64,000 bases of DNA from Enterococcus sp. 9E7_DIV0242 (GCF_002140975.2 NZ_CP147247.1:3783001-3847000), one strand, 5' to 3'. Positions 8,963-18,581 are shown, counted from the first letter of the stretch. Notes: a model not told the origin generated them from the letters alone. Made by a program: numbers and translations.

Positions 8963-10087
8963 GTGGCACGAAGAGGAGAAAACATTTACAAACGTAAAGA
9001 TGGCCGATGGGAAGGTAGATACGTCAAATCAAGAGACAAAAATGGAAAAATCATTTTTGGGTATGTTTATGCAAGGAAGTATGCTGAATTGAGAGAAAAG
9101 CTTACTTTGAAAAAAATGGAATATGCCAGTGGGATCGATCAGCAGAATCTTTATAAGGGAACTGTTTCGGAATGGATGAACTATTGGTTGGATTATTTGA
9201 TGGCGAAGAAAATCAAGGCTTCTACGTACGCAAACTATCGTGGGCGACTGAAGAAGCATATCAATCCTTATTTTGATGAGATTCTTTTGACTGATCTGAC
9301 TACGGCGAAAGTGGAGGAATTTATTCATCACTTGATTGCCCTTGGTTTGTCAGCAAAATCCGTTCATTGTATTATCAATATCTTAAAGTCGGCGATTCGA
9401 AAGGCTGTCATGGAGGAGCTATTGATAAAAGATCCCTGTGCAGGCGTTATTCTACCTCGCTTGAAGAAAACATCCGTTTCTGCGCTGACAAAAATTGAAC
9501 AAGAGCGTCTGGAGCAAGTCGCGTGGCGAGAAGTAGAGTGTTCTCCAGTCATTCTTTCCTTATATACTGGAATGCGTATTGGCGAAATCAGCGCTTTACG
9601 CTGGCGAGATATTGATTTTACAGCAAATATCATCTCAGTCGAACATACATTGCAGCGAATCATGATTTCCGAGGGAGAGGAACGTCGAACGAAGGTAATC
9701 ATCAGCCAACCAAAAACAGGAACCTCCCAACGAGCATTACCTCTGGCAAAGAATTTGAAAAACTATTTGCTGGAAAAGAAACAATCGTCTACCTCAGAAT
9801 TTGTGATTTCCTGTAAAGATGGGTATGCTGAGCCACGGCTGATCAATTACAGATTTAAAAAACTATTGGAGGCAGCGAGGATAGAATCTGTTAATTTTCA
9901 TGCGTTAAGACACACCTTTGCTACGCGTTGTGTAGAAGAAGGTGTTGATATTGCCACGCTTAGTAAGCTGTTGGGGCATACATCGATCAAGTTGACGTTG
10001 GATACGTATACAGATTCTATGTGGGAAAATCGTCAGAAAGCTGTTTCGCTTCTTGATAAAAGAATCAAGAGGGGCAGTGCTGCTTGA
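8963..10087 (+). CDS. Tyrosine recombinase (phage-type integrase family)
   Basis: A 374-residue recombinase. The N-terminal arm-binding motif (GENIYKRKDGRWEGRY) is followed by a SAM-like core-binding domain (about 65-150) and the catalytic domain with Arg in TGMRIGEISALRW, His/Arg in HALRHTFATR, His in LGHTS and Tyr in TLDTYTD, so it should be active. GTG at 8963 follows AAGGAG. It is related to the recombinase at 36312-37415, sharing N-terminal and catalytic motifs. No phage or conjugative genes surround it and no clear att duplication was found. It could be an element remnant or an orphan invertase. Confidence 0.92.
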   Translation: MARRGENIYKRKDGRWEGRYVKSRDKNGKIIFGYVYARKYAELREKLTLKKMEYASGIDQQNLYKGTVSEWMNYWLDYLMAKKIKASTYANYRGRLKKHINPYFDEILLTDLTTAKVEEFIHHLIALGLSAKSVHCIINILKSAIRKAVMEELLIKDPCAGVILPRLKKTSVSALTKIEQERLEQVAWREVECSPVILSLYTGMRIGEISALRWRDIDFTANIISVEHTLQRIMISEGEERRTKVIISQPKTGTSQRALPLAKNLKNYLLEKKQSSTSEFVISCKDGYAEPRLINYRFKKLLEAARIESVNFHALRHTFATRCVEEGVDIATLSKLLGHTSIKLTLDTYTDSMWENRQKAVSLLDKRIKRGSAA

Positions 10088-10257
10088 AATTGCTGCTTGT
10101 AATTACGCATTTTTTGAAAATAATATTATTTTTTTAGCACAAATGGTTTGAAGAAATAAAAAGTGATTTGGGTTGAAAGAGTATGGGTACCTCCGAAACT
10201 TCCGTTATTCTATAGATAAGGGAATCGATAAGTAAAGTATTAGGAGGAGAGTGAGCG

Positions 10258-10671
10258 ATGCGGCTTGGAATAGGAAACGACCATAAAGGTTATTATTTAA
10301 AAAAGACCATCGGCTATTACTTGAAAGAGCAATTATATGATTTTATTGATTTGGGAACGAGTAATGGATTTGAAGTGGTTGATTATTCAGCTTGCGTAGA
10401 GGATATCTGCAAAAAGATACAACACGAAGAAATCGATGGTGGAATTCTGATTGGTGGTACGGGCATTGGGATGTCTATTTGTGCAAATAAGTATCAGAAT
10501 ATTCGAGCTGCCTTAGTACAAGACGTGTTTTCTGCCAAAATAGCGAAAGAGAGATATGATGCTAATATTCTCTGTCTGGGAGAGCAAGTTTGCGGAGAAG
10601 GCTCTGCGCGTATGATCATTGATGTGTGGCTGCAGACGGCATTTCAAGGAAATCAACAGACGGTGTTGTAG
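10258..10671 (+). CDS. RpiB/LacA/LacB-family sugar-phosphate isomerase-like protein
   Basis: A 137-residue protein of the RpiB/LacAB fold: N-terminal GNDHKGYYLK phosphate-binding start, central GGTGIGMSICANK, and IRAALVQDVFSAKIAKER. Family members interconvert ribulose/ribose 5-phosphate or galactose/tagatose 6-phosphate. In canonical RpiB the catalytic Cys sits in the CGTGIG motif; here that position is Gly (IGGTGIG), and the only nearby Cys is five residues on in SICANK. Activity and substrate are therefore uncertain. It has an AGGAGG site and no sugar operon around it. Confidence 0.8.
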   Translation: MRLGIGNDHKGYYLKKTIGYYLKEQLYDFIDLGTSNGFEVVDYSACVEDICKKIQHEEIDGGILIGGTGIGMSICANKYQNIRAALVQDVFSAKIAKERYDANILCLGEQVCGEGSARMIIDVWLQTAFQGNQQTVL

Positions 10672-10883
10672 TAAATTAAGAAAGTCGAAAAGCTGCATCT
10701 TCCTCCGTTCTTTAATTGAGAAGCGGTAAATGAAACGAATCAGATATGAGAGGGAACGGAAACTATTCTTTTGTAGCATTCGTTTGACAGTTAGTTGCTG
10801 TGCAAGTAGAGCTTTTAAAAACAAAGACTGCTTGCACTTTTTTCTTTTAAGAGATAGGAATGATAGAATAGAAGAAAACACAG

Positions 10884-10925
10884 GACAGCAATTACTTGAA
10901 AAAAGAAGTGATTGTCTTCTTTTAT
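10884..10925 (+). terminator. Hairpin with T-rich tail upstream of 10939
   Basis: CAATTACTT pairs with AAGTGATTG (one G-U) around an A-rich loop and is followed by TCTTCTTTTA. It could terminate the RpiB-like gene or attenuate the next one, whose ribosome site begins a few bases later. The 10672-10938 gap holds nothing else that was recognised. Confidence 0.45.
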
Positions 10926-10938
10926 AAGGAGTAGGCTA

Positions 10939-11394
10939 ATGATCACACCAGCGTATCCAAACCAGCGAAAACACGAAGGACTCATGTCAGAATTAAAGCA
11001 AGAGCTCGTCAGCCGGCCGCATTATATCTATTTGGATGAAGGAGAAGTTTTTTCAAATATCCAGCCAAGAGTGATACATACAGATAAATACTATGACGCA
11101 TTTGAGCAATCAAAGAATACAGTTCTTTTTTGGAGCTCAAAAACACGACTGCATTCTACAAAAGCTATCTATGCAGTGAAGGATCGAACGATTACCTTTG
11201 ATAAAGTGATAGATACGAATCAAGGCGAGTTCGAGTGGGTGGGGAGAAATTTTTGCCTAGCTGCGTTTGGAGCTCAATTTGTGCTGAAGGAAGAGGTGGA
11301 TTGGCTCAAGATACCAAGCAAATTCATGGAAATAAATCATTCTAAGGGACGTATTGAAGATGATTTTGTCCGAATCAAAATAAAAGACTTATGA
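10939..11394 (+). CDS. Hypothetical protein
   Basis: About 151 residues starting MITPAYPNQRKHEG after AAGGAG; the frame is open further upstream but without a ribosome site. It is soluble, with no signal peptide or membrane segment, and mixed charged/aromatic composition (WSSKTRLHSTKAIYAVKDR; EFEWVGRNFCLAAFGAQ). No family is recognised. It is followed by the long ahpC leader and may be monocistronic. Confidence 0.7.
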   Translation: MITPAYPNQRKHEGLMSELKQELVSRPHYIYLDEGEVFSNIQPRVIHTDKYYDAFEQSKNTVLFWSSKTRLHSTKAIYAVKDRTITFDKVIDTNQGEFEWVGRNFCLAAFGAQFVLKEEVDWLKIPSKFMEINHSKGRIEDDFVRIKIKDL

Positions 11395-11598
11395 AAAAAT
11401 TTATAGGAATTTCAATGATTTTCATGCGAAAAAGTAACGTTAAAAATTGAACAAAATGATAGGATAAGTAATACATTTTTCTGATAATTACTCTAAGAAA
11501 AGATAGAGAATGGAAAAGGTTAATTGAGAATGGATGGGCTTGTTGAGAAAGATAATCATTTCACAAACTCTGTATTTAAAGGGATTTCTGTTTCTTAA

Positions 11599-11613
11599 TT
11601 ATAATGATTACAA
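11599..11613. promoter_or_regulatory. PerR-type operator upstream of ahpC
   Basis: TTATAATGATTACAA matches the Firmicute PerR box TTATAATNATTATAA at all but one position. It lies 25 bp before the -35 element of ahpC. PerR represses ahpCF until peroxide oxidises it; this is known for the family and inferred here. Confidence 0.75.
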
Positions 11614-11637
11614 TTTTTTAACAATTATAATTTCCTC

Positions 11638-11666
11638 TTGACTTTTTTTCAGACAACAGTGATAAT
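11638..11666 (+). promoter_or_regulatory. Promoter of ahpCF
   Basis: -35 TTGACT (11638-11643) and -10 GATAAT (11661-11666) are separated by 17 bp, giving a leader of about 90 nt before ahpC. A second PerR-like AT-rich half-palindrome (TTTTAATTGTAAT) overlaps the region just after the -10. The rest of 11395-11763 shows nothing else. Confidence 0.65.
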
Positions 11667-11763
11667 TTTAATTGTAATTTCATTTTATCTTTTTGGAGAA
11701 TGAGGTTCGAGTGAAGCTGTTACTAATTATTATTACTAATATATTATCGGGAGGAATTTTATC

Positions 11764-12324
11764 ATGTCATTAATTGGAAAAGAAGTAGAAGAGTTTGCAG
11801 CAAAAGCGTACCACAATGGAGAATTTATTGATGTATCGTCAGAAGATTTCAAAGGGAAATGGAACATCGTCTGTTTCTACCCAGCGGATTTCACGTTTGT
11901 ATGCCCAACTGAATTGGAAGATTTACAAGAACAATACGCAACCTTAAAAGATTTAGGCGTAGAAGTTTACTCTGTTTCTACAGATACTCATTTCACACAT
12001 AAAGCGTGGCATGATCATTCAGACGCAATCGGAAAAATCGAATACATCATGATCGGCGATCCTAGCCATAAGATTTCTCGAATCTTTGATGTATTAGATG
12101 AAGAAGGCTTGGCACAACGTGGGACATTTATCATTGATCCAGATGGCATTGTGCAAACAGTTGAGATCAATGCAGATGGTATCGGCCGTGATGCGAGCGT
12201 TCTGATCGACAAAATCAGAGCAGGTCAATATGTGCGCAAAAATCCAGGTGAAGTTTGTCCTGCTAAATGGAAAGAAACTGGCGAAACGCTAAAACCTAGC
12301 CTTGATCTTGTAGGTAAAATCTAA
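11764..12324 (+). CDS. ahpC: Alkyl hydroperoxide reductase subunit C (peroxiredoxin)
   Basis: A 186-residue typical 2-Cys peroxiredoxin that reduces H2O2, alkyl hydroperoxides and peroxynitrite in the cytoplasm. The peroxidatic Cys47 lies in DFTFVCPTE, the resolving Cys is near residue 165 in GEVCPAKW, and the family's GDPSHKISR and [10 protein letters not shown] are present. The length equals that of AhpC from other Firmicutes. The ATG follows GGGAGGAATTTTATC. It is co-located with its reductase ahpF, separated by a hairpin, and preceded by a PerR-type box, so peroxide induction is expected. Confidence 0.97.
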   Translation: MSLIGKEVEEFAAKAYHNGEFIDVSSEDFKGKWNIVCFYPADFTFVCPTELEDLQEQYATLKDLGVEVYSVSTDTHFTHKAWHDHSDAIGKIEYIMIGDPSHKISRIFDVLDEEGLAQRGTFIIDPDGIVQTVEINADGIGRDASVLIDKIRAGQYVRKNPGEVCPAKWKETGETLKPSLDLVGKI

Positions 12325-12354
12325 GCAGAACCGCTAATAAAGTAGAACGATCAA

Positions 12355-12399
12355 AACAGCTGCGGCAATGAGAAAATCAACGTCAGCAGCTGTTTTTTA
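12355..12399 (+). terminator. Intercistronic hairpin between ahpC and ahpF
   Basis: AACAGCTGC and GCAGCTGTT arms with a loop of about 25 bases, followed by six T residues. As a partial terminator it would lower ahpF relative to ahpC, consistent with the excess of AhpC usually needed. Confidence 0.75.
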
Positions 12400-12420
12400 T
12401 CAAAGAAAAGGAGCACACAC

Positions 12421-13953
12421 ATGGCATTAGATACAGAAATCAAAGAACAGTTGGCTCAATACCTTGAGCTTTTAGAAAATAATATTGTTTTGAAAGCAAG
12501 TGTAGGAACAGATGAGAATTCTCAGAAGGTATTAGAGCTTGTTGAAGAAATCACGTCGATGTCTTCAAAAATTTCAATGGAAAATACTCAGTTAGATAAA
12601 ACACCAAGTTTTGCTGTGGATCGTACAGATGGTGCCAGCGGTGTCGTTTTTGCAGGCTTACCACTAGGTCATGAGTTTACTTCACTGGTATTGGCGTTGT
12701 TACAAGTCAGCGGTCGTGCACCAAAAGTAGACGATAGCGTAATCAAACAAATTCAAAGTATTGATAAAGAGCTTCATTTTGAAACATATGTTAGCCTGAC
12801 TTGTCATAACTGTCCGGACGTTGTTCAGGCATTGAATATTATGAGTGTACTGAATCCAAAAATTTCACACACCATGATTGAAGGCGGTATGTTTAAAGAA
12901 GAAGTTGAAGCAAAAGGAATCATGGCAGTACCAACGGTTCTGTTGAATGGAGAAGAATTCTCCAGCGGACGTATGACGATCGAACAAATTTTTGAAAAAG
13001 TTGCCGGACCGGCAGATGCTTCTGAATTTGAAGACAAAGAACCCTATGATGTATTGGTTATCGGCGGTGGACCTGCAGGAGCAAGTGCTGCTATCTATGC
13101 TGCTCGTAAGGGAATCCGTACAGGTTTAGTTGCTGAAACTTTTGGTGGACAAGTTCTTGAAACATTGGGGATTGAGAATGTGATTGGTACGCCTTATACA
13201 GAAGGGCCTAAATTGATGGCTCAAGTAGAAGCTCATGTGAATGAATATCCCGTTGATGTAATGAAATCGCAGCGTACTGCGAAGCTTGAGAAGAAAGAGC
13301 TAGTTGAGGTAACCTTGGAAAATGGTGCCGTTCTGAAAAGTAAAACAGCAATTCTTGCAACAGGTGCACGCTGGCGTAATGTAGGCGTTCCTGGTGAGAA
13401 AGAGTTCAAAAATAAAGGGGTAGCTTATTGCCCACATTGTGATGGTCCTTTATTTGAAGGGAAAGATGTTGCTGTTATCGGTGGAGGAAACTCCGGAATT
13501 GAAGCAGCTATCGATCTTGCAGGAATCGTGAAGCATGTCACTGTACTTGAATTCATGCCTGAGTTGAAGGCCGATCAGGTCTTACAAGAGCGTCTATACT
13601 CATTACCGAACGTAACAGTGAAGAAAAATGTTCAAACAAAAGAAATTACTGGGACAGATAAGGTAAACGGGATTACTTATGCCGATCGTGAAACGGGCGA
13701 AGAGGTTCACTTGGACGTTCAGGGAGTCTTTATTCTGATTGGTCTGGTACCGAATACAGACTGGTTAGGCGATACACTTGACCGTACGAAGATGGGTGAA
13801 ATCATTGTAGATAAACGTGGTGCCACGAATGTTCCAGGTGTCTTTGCAGCTGGAGATTGTACAGACAGTGCATATAAGCAAATCATTATTTCAATGGGAT
13901 CAGGAGCTACTGCTGCTCTAGGTGCATTTGATTATATGATTCGTCACACATAA
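12421..13953 (+). CDS. ahpF: Alkyl hydroperoxide reductase subunit F
   Basis: A 510-residue flavoprotein that passes electrons from NADH to AhpC. The N-terminal tandem thioredoxin-fold domain carries redox pair Cys128/Cys131 (TCHNC). Then come the FAD Rossmann motif [12 protein letters not shown], the second redox pair CPHC near residue 340, the NAD motif [12 protein letters not shown] and the C-terminal FAD motif [10 protein letters not shown]. All elements are complete and the length is as expected. The start follows AAAGGAG. A bidirectional terminator ends the operon. Confidence 0.97.
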   Translation: MALDTEIKEQLAQYLELLENNIVLKASVGTDENSQKVLELVEEITSMSSKISMENTQLDKTPSFAVDRTDGASGVVFAGLPLGHEFTSLVLALLQVSGRAPKVDDSVIKQIQSIDKELHFETYVSLTCHNCPDVVQALNIMSVLNPKISHTMIEGGMFKEEVEAKGIMAVPTVLLNGEEFSSGRMTIEQIFEKVAGPADASEFEDKEPYDVLVIGGGPAGASAAIYAARKGIRTGLVAETFGGQVLETLGIENVIGTPYTEGPKLMAQVEAHVNEYPVDVMKSQRTAKLEKKELVEVTLENGAVLKSKTAILATGARWRNVGVPGEKEFKNKGVAYCPHCDGPLFEGKDVAVIGGGNSGIEAAIDLAGIVKHVTVLEFMPELKADQVLQERLYSLPNVTVKKNVQTKEITGTDKVNGITYADRETGEEVHLDVQGVFILIGLVPNTDWLGDTLDRTKMGEIIVDKRGATNVPGVFAAGDCTDSAYKQIIISMGSGATAALGAFDYMIRHT

Positions 13954-13962
13954 GAATAGATA

Positions 13963-14020
13963 AAAAAAGACAGGAACAACTTTCGCTTGTAGCGTGTTGT
14001 GGTTCCTGTCTCTTTTTTAA
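13963..14020. terminator. Bidirectional terminator between ahpF and the AraC regulator
   Basis: AGACAGGAAC and GTTCCTGTCT arms are flanked by A-rich and T-rich runs on both sides, so it can stop ahpF transcripts and the convergent minus-strand gene. Confidence 0.88.
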
Positions 14021-14925
14021 TTTTTGTCCTCGATCGGTAGCCATAATTCCATATAGGAGCCTTCCGGAGAGCTGTTGTAATACATTTCCGGAGAGTACAT
14101 CGACAGGGTCAAGTCATGTTTTTCCACCCATAGGCCGCTATACTTGACTGCTTTATTGAGTGCCACAGTGACCAACTCTTGAAAGTTTTCTGCTTCGAAC
14201 CCGCAAACAACATATTCTCTTGCCGGAAGTGTCCATTTAGAAAAGCGATCATCTTTTGTTCCATTGGCAACTTCTGCACCTGCAAAATAAGTAAAGTTGC
14301 CTTCAGGTGCATTTCCTAAATAGGCGACACCAAGCTCTCTGCTATTTTTGATTCGGGGAATATCCCGCTTGTTTTTATGGAATTTCCCCCATACTTCTCC
14401 GGGAATATCTATACCTGTCGCTTCACCATTTGGCAACTGTCCTTCAATTGGCACATACCCTTCAAAGCCTAGAAAAGAAATAGGTGTTTCCAACTTTTTT
14501 CTATTGAACTCAAGAACAAGCCCGTCGCTGATCAAGGGCACTCCTTCATCAATTAGGATGTAATTCAATGCGAGATCTGGCTTATCAAACTGATTCAGCA
14601 TAACAGGGCTTTCGCGATAATATTCAGGTGTCATACCATAGGCTTCTTTGAATGCTCGAGTGAATGTCTCGTGACTGTTGAAGCCGCTCTCCAATGCAAT
14701 ATCTAGAATCCTCATTCTTTTGTTTGAGAGCAGATCAGAAGCGTGAGCGAGTCGTCGAAACTTGATATATTCTCTTGCCGGCTTTTTGACTAGTCGTGAA
14801 AAAAGTCTTTGATAATAAAAGGGCGAAAGGTTTGCTAAAGCAGCGAGATCATCGATCTTGATCTCCTCTTCTAAATGTTCTTCAATAAAATCTACTGTGA
14901 CTTGAATGGCTTCCCATGCGTGCAT
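14017..14925 (-). CDS. AraC-family regulator with GyrI-like effector domain
   Basis: About 302 residues. The N-terminal AraC double helix-turn-helix spans residues 8-105 (DLAALANLSPFYYQRLFSRL and ALESGFNSHETFTRAFKEAY). The C-terminal half resembles the GyrI-like/SOUL effector-binding fold typical of Rob-type and multidrug-sensing regulators (VWGKFHKNKRDI; EMYYNSSPEGSYMELWLPI). An upstream ATG at 14961 exists, but ATG at 14925 has AGGAGGTG six bases before it. It is monocistronic and convergent with ahpF. The target is unknown. Confidence 0.88.
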   Translation of the reverse strand: MHAWEAIQVTVDFIEEHLEEEIKIDDLAALANLSPFYYQRLFSRLVKKPAREYIKFRRLAHASDLLSNKRMRILDIALESGFNSHETFTRAFKEAYGMTPEYYRESPVMLNQFDKPDLALNYILIDEGVPLISDGLVLEFNRKKLETPISFLGFEGYVPIEGQLPNGEATGIDIPGEVWGKFHKNKRDIPRIKNSRELGVAYLGNAPEGNFTYFAGAEVANGTKDDRFSKWTLPAREYVVCGFEAENFQELVTVALNKAVKYSGLWVEKHDLTLSMYSPEMYYNSSPEGSYMELWLPIEDKN

Positions 14926-15096
14926 TATCAGCACCTCCTTGTACCCAGAATAGCATAACAAAGACTTTGTGATTTGATGCTGTCTGCTTTTTTTAGGGAA
15001 GATTTTTTCTGTTGCTCATAAGTTGGTTCAATGTTAAAGCACAATACTGAGTTCGTTTTCTATATTTTTTATGAGTGATGCAGTATCCAGCACTTT

Positions 15097-15492
15097 TTAT
15101 TCCACTTCAAAGTCTATTGCTTCGATTTTGAAGAGCGTAGTCAGAAGCTCGTTGACTTTTTCTGTCAGTTCTCTGGTATCTTCGATGCGATCCTTCGTTT
15201 GAAGCTCTCCGTCAAGACTTTTATAAGTTAACAGATCGTATTCTTCAAAGAGTTGTACCTCATAGCCCGCTTTTGTAAAAGAAAGATAGTCGTCAAGCAC
15301 ATCCATTTTCATTTCCTGCTTGAAGCCATTTTTTAGTACGATCGTCATGACCAAAGAAGAGACAGTCAGCTCTTCCAACGGGATATCGCGGTCATCTATG
15401 GACAAGGTGTAAGACACACATTTTACGACACCACAGGCATTGCAGCCCCCTTCAGTCAAATCTATGACACTGCTGATAATTGCTTTTGTCAT
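15097..15492 (-). CDS. Hypothetical protein with N-terminal Cys cluster
   Basis: A 131-residue acidic protein with a ribosome site GGAGG just before its ATG. The N-terminus holds three close cysteines (GGCNACGVVKC), which could bind a metal or form a redox centre; the rest is predicted alpha/beta with no signal peptide. No family is recognised. It stands alone between two regulators and upstream of a divergent sigma-54 activator. Confidence 0.65.
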   Translation of the reverse strand: MTKAIISSVIDLTEGGCNACGVVKCVSYTLSIDDRDIPLEELTVSSLVMTIVLKNGFKQEMKMDVLDDYLSFTKAGYEVQLFEEYDLLTYKSLDGELQTKDRIEDTRELTEKVNELLTTLFKIEAIDFEVE

Positions 15493-15739
15493 TATTCCTC
15501 CGTCCTTTCCTATCTGTCTATTTTATTGATTTGAGACAGTATTCATTTGCTACAATTGATTATAATAAAAAATGTTCATCTGAACCAGACTTCTTTTGCA
15601 GGATGCTGTAAGTTATGAACTTTTCAATGACAAAAGGTTTTGTTTCCAGAACATATGCTAAGAGCTCTGTAAAATAGCGAAGGACAAAACCTATTGACTT
15701 TGTGACGTTCTAATTTAAGATAAAAGGGAGGTGATGGGG

Positions 15740-18508
15740 ATGTTGAAGGAACGATTACTTGCATATTTAGAAAATCAAACGGCTTTTTTTCATTTGGAAA
15801 ATGTAAGCGATGTATTTACTGCAAAAAAAATTGCTGAGCAGTTTTCAATTAAGAGGAATACGGTCAGTCATCATTTGAACCAGTTGAATGAAGAAGGTAA
15901 GATAGTCAAAATCACTACGAGACCGGTTTATTTTTTTCATAAAGAAGCCTTCGAGCTTCAATTTTTTGCGGTTGCTAAAACAGTCTATTCAAATTTGGAA
16001 GAACTACAGAAGGAACAACCGTTATTCAATAAGAAACAGGATATTTTTTCTTTGTTGATTGGGCATGACAGGAGCTTGGCCCGAAGCATTGAGAAGCTGA
16101 AAAGTGCCGCTTTTTATCCGGATGGCGGGCTGCCGATTCTCTTGACAGGAGAGAGTGGGACAGGAAAAAGCTACATGGTTCGAATTCTCCATCAGTTTTG
16201 TTTAGAGAATGAGTTGATAGCGGATGATGCACCATTGGTAACCTTCAACTGTGCGCAATATGCGAATAATCCAGAGCTTTTGACAAGCAATCTTTTTGGA
16301 CATGTAAAGGGGGCATACACAGGTGCAGAGAGTGATCATGTAGGTGCTTTTGAGTCAGCAGATGGTGGATGTCTTTTTCTTGATGAGGTTCATCGATTGA
16401 CACCAGAGGGACAGGAGAAGCTGTTTACGTATCTCGATCAGGGAATCATTTATCGGATGGGGCAAACAGATCGACCAAAAAAAGTCAATGTTCGCTTGGT
16501 CTTTGCGACAACAGAAGAGCTGACTAGTACTTTTTTGACCACTTTTATTCGACGAATACCCGTTCAGATCGAGTTGCCGGCGTTGTCTAAAAGAACGCAA
16601 ACTGAACGCCAGGAAATTATCCTTTCCTTTTTTATTCAAGAGCAACGAAAGATCGGTCGACCGTTTTCCGTTTCTGCTCAGGTCATTCATCTTTTGAAGC
16701 ATACGGTGCATTCAGGAAATATCGGGGCATTGAAGAATATGGTACGAGTCACTGTAGCGAAAAGCTTTGCGGAACAACGAAACAGCAATAGGATAACCAT
16801 CACGATTCATCAACTGCCGGAAGAATTATTGAGGCAACAACCTAACCTAACCGTTGCTATGGAACAAGCGATTGAAATCAATGAGCGCACAGTGTTGGAA
16901 TCATTGATGACTAAAATCGATAAAAGACAAACAAGAATTATTGAAACCTATGAAAAATTACTGACAGATTTTCAAGATGGTGGTAGTCTGGAAGCTGCCG
17001 AAGAGGCACTTAGATCAGTAGTTGAGCAGCTCTTTGATTTTCTTTTGTTCGAAACAGACCGTTCTCAAAATCAAGAGCTGTTATTGTTCATGACCCAATA
17101 TGTTCGTGAAGCCTTGAAGCAGACCGAAACTTCCTATCAAATCACGTTTGATGGAAATAGTGTCTATGCAGTCAGTTATTATCTGTTTCAGCGCAGTACA
17201 GTTCGATGGGTACCGGACGATCCAGAAGTGATTCAATTGATCGATAGGCTTCATGGGGAAATTAGGAGACGTTATCCTCAGAGTTATCAATATGCGGAGC
17301 GTATCCTTGAATTGATCAAACCACGTCTGGATATTGATGTATTCGAAATGGATAGAATTATCCTAACACTTTATTTGAACAAGCTGGATCTGTTGAAAGA
17401 AAATAGCAGACCAAGAGCAATCATTGTGGCTCATGGCTATGCGACGGCGAGTAGTATTGTGAATGTCGCGAATCGTCTACTGAGTAAAAATATTTTTGAA
17501 TCCTTTGATATGCCGCTAGATACAACACCTCATGAGATTGCAGAAGAAGTTATGCAATATGTAGAAAAAAATGATGTCTCCAACGGCTTAGTTATTTTAG
17601 TAGATATGGGTTCGTTGAAAGAAATCTATCAGTATTTTTCTAAAACCCTATCTGCGCCGTTAGTCATCATGAACAATGTCTCCACACAATTGGCATTGGC
17701 TGTTGGGGAAAAGCTACAGATGAATGACGGACTAGAACAATTGGTGGAAGCCTGTTTACCGTATACGCAAACAGAGTGGGAGATCATTTATCCGGAAGAC
17801 AACAAATCAAAAGCAATTCTGACGACGTGCTTTACTGGGATCGGTACAGCAGCGAAAATCAGTCAATTATTGGAAAAAAGCTTGCCAAAGGATGCTTCTC
17901 TGCAGGTGATTCCCTATGAGTTCGATGTTTTAGAGCAAAGAAAGAAACAGGATGCAGTATTTGGGTTGTATGATGTCGTAGGCATTATCGGAACCGCTGA
18001 TCCAAGCATCAAGGACATCCCCTATCTCTCTTTGGAAGAATTGATTTCAGGAAAAGGGACGCATAGCTTATTTGACTGGCTGAATCAATTGATGGATAAA
18101 ACAGAGGCAGAGCAAGTGAATCATCGACTTATTCGAAATTTCTCGTTGGAAAAAGTGATTGATTCCGTTACGATTTTAGACACAGAAAAGGTTATGTCGG
18201 AAATTGAACTGTTTATGCGTGTGCTGGAAGAGCTGACGCAAGAGCGCGTGCCAAATGATCGACGCTTGGCGTTGTATGTGCATATCAGCTGTTTGATCGA
18301 GCGCTTGATCAGAAATATTCCGATTCAACATTATAGTGGCTATGAGGCACTTTACCAGTGTCATGAAAAACGACTCTCTTTGATCAAAGAAGCATTTAGT
18401 GTCATAGAAAAGGATTATAGTGTCATCATTCCGGATTCTGAGATTGCCTATATTTTTGACATTCTCTTTAAAAAGACTGATACAGCAACCCTTGAAGAAG
18501 AATTTTAA
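15740..18508 (+). CDS. Sigma-54-dependent LevR-type activator with PRD and EIIA/EIIB-like domains
   Basis: About 922 residues. Domains in order: winged helix (1-70, FSIKRNTVSHHLNQLN), AAA+ sigma-54 interaction domain (Walker A GESGTGKS at 137-144, the sigma-54 loop as GAYTGA at 191-196, Walker B GGCLFLDEVHR), a PTS regulation domain near 430-540, an EIIA-Man-like domain (IIVAHGYATASS), an EIIB-like segment (AILTTCFTGIGTAAK) and a second PRD. Phosphorylation of the PRDs by PTS proteins controls activity. GTG/ATG codons at 15731/15734 fall in the ribosome site, so ATG 15740 is preferred. It sits upstream of the PTS operon it should activate; GfrR is the likely counterpart. Confidence 0.93.
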   Translation: MLKERLLAYLENQTAFFHLENVSDVFTAKKIAEQFSIKRNTVSHHLNQLNEEGKIVKITTRPVYFFHKEAFELQFFAVAKTVYSNLEELQKEQPLFNKKQDIFSLLIGHDRSLARSIEKLKSAAFYPDGGLPILLTGESGTGKSYMVRILHQFCLENELIADDAPLVTFNCAQYANNPELLTSNLFGHVKGAYTGAESDHVGAFESADGGCLFLDEVHRLTPEGQEKLFTYLDQGIIYRMGQTDRPKKVNVRLVFATTEELTSTFLTTFIRRIPVQIELPALSKRTQTERQEIILSFFIQEQRKIGRPFSVSAQVIHLLKHTVHSGNIGALKNMVRVTVAKSFAEQRNSNRITITIHQLPEELLRQQPNLTVAMEQAIEINERTVLESLMTKIDKRQTRIIETYEKLLTDFQDGGSLEAAEEALRSVVEQLFDFLLFETDRSQNQELLLFMTQYVREALKQTETSYQITFDGNSVYAVSYYLFQRSTVRWVPDDPEVIQLIDRLHGEIRRRYPQSYQYAERILELIKPRLDIDVFEMDRIILTLYLNKLDLLKENSRPRAIIVAHGYATASSIVNVANRLLSKNIFESFDMPLDTTPHEIAEEVMQYVEKNDVSNGLVILVDMGSLKEIYQYFSKTLSAPLVIMNNVSTQLALAVGEKLQMNDGLEQLVEACLPYTQTEWEIIYPEDNKSKAILTTCFTGIGTAAKISQLLEKSLPKDASLQVIPYEFDVLEQRKKQDAVFGLYDVVGIIGTADPSIKDIPYLSLEELISGKGTHSLFDWLNQLMDKTEAEQVNHRLIRNFSLEKVIDSVTILDTEKVMSEIELFMRVLEELTQERVPNDRRLALYVHISCLIERLIRNIPIQHYSGYEALYQCHEKRLSLIKEAFSVIEKDYSVIIPDSEIAYIFDILFKKTDTATLEEEF

Positions 18509-18520
18509 ATAAAATGTTGT

Positions 18521-18548
18521 GCGTGCCATTTTTTTTGGCACGCTTTTT
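18521..18548 (+). terminator. Terminator of the LevR-type regulator gene
   Basis: GCGTGCC and GGCACGC arms (18521-18527 and 18537-18543) around a T-rich loop, followed by five T residues. Its 3' arm is also the -24 element of the next promoter. Confidence 0.8.
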
Positions 18549-18551
18549 GCT
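18535..18551 (+). promoter_or_regulatory. Sigma-54 (-24/-12) promoter of the PTS operon
   Basis: TTGGCACG, four bases, then TTGCT matches the RpoN consensus (TTGGCACG-N4-TTGCW). It lies about 30 bp before the EIIA start and right after the gene for a sigma-54 activator. The activator's upstream binding site was not identified. Confidence 0.9.
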
Positions 18552-18581
18552 GTTAATAAAAGTGTAAGAGAGGTGATGAGA

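Noticed and set aside
8925..9092. 55-codon ORF with strong GGAGG overlapping the recombinase start in another frame
   Set aside because: Its sequence mostly mirrors recombinase codons in a shifted frame; a translational leader is possible but there is no supporting evidence.
10513..10881. 122-codon minus-strand ORF across the end of the RpiB-like gene
   Set aside because: Overlaps a real gene antisense, lacks a ribosome site and has shadow-like composition.
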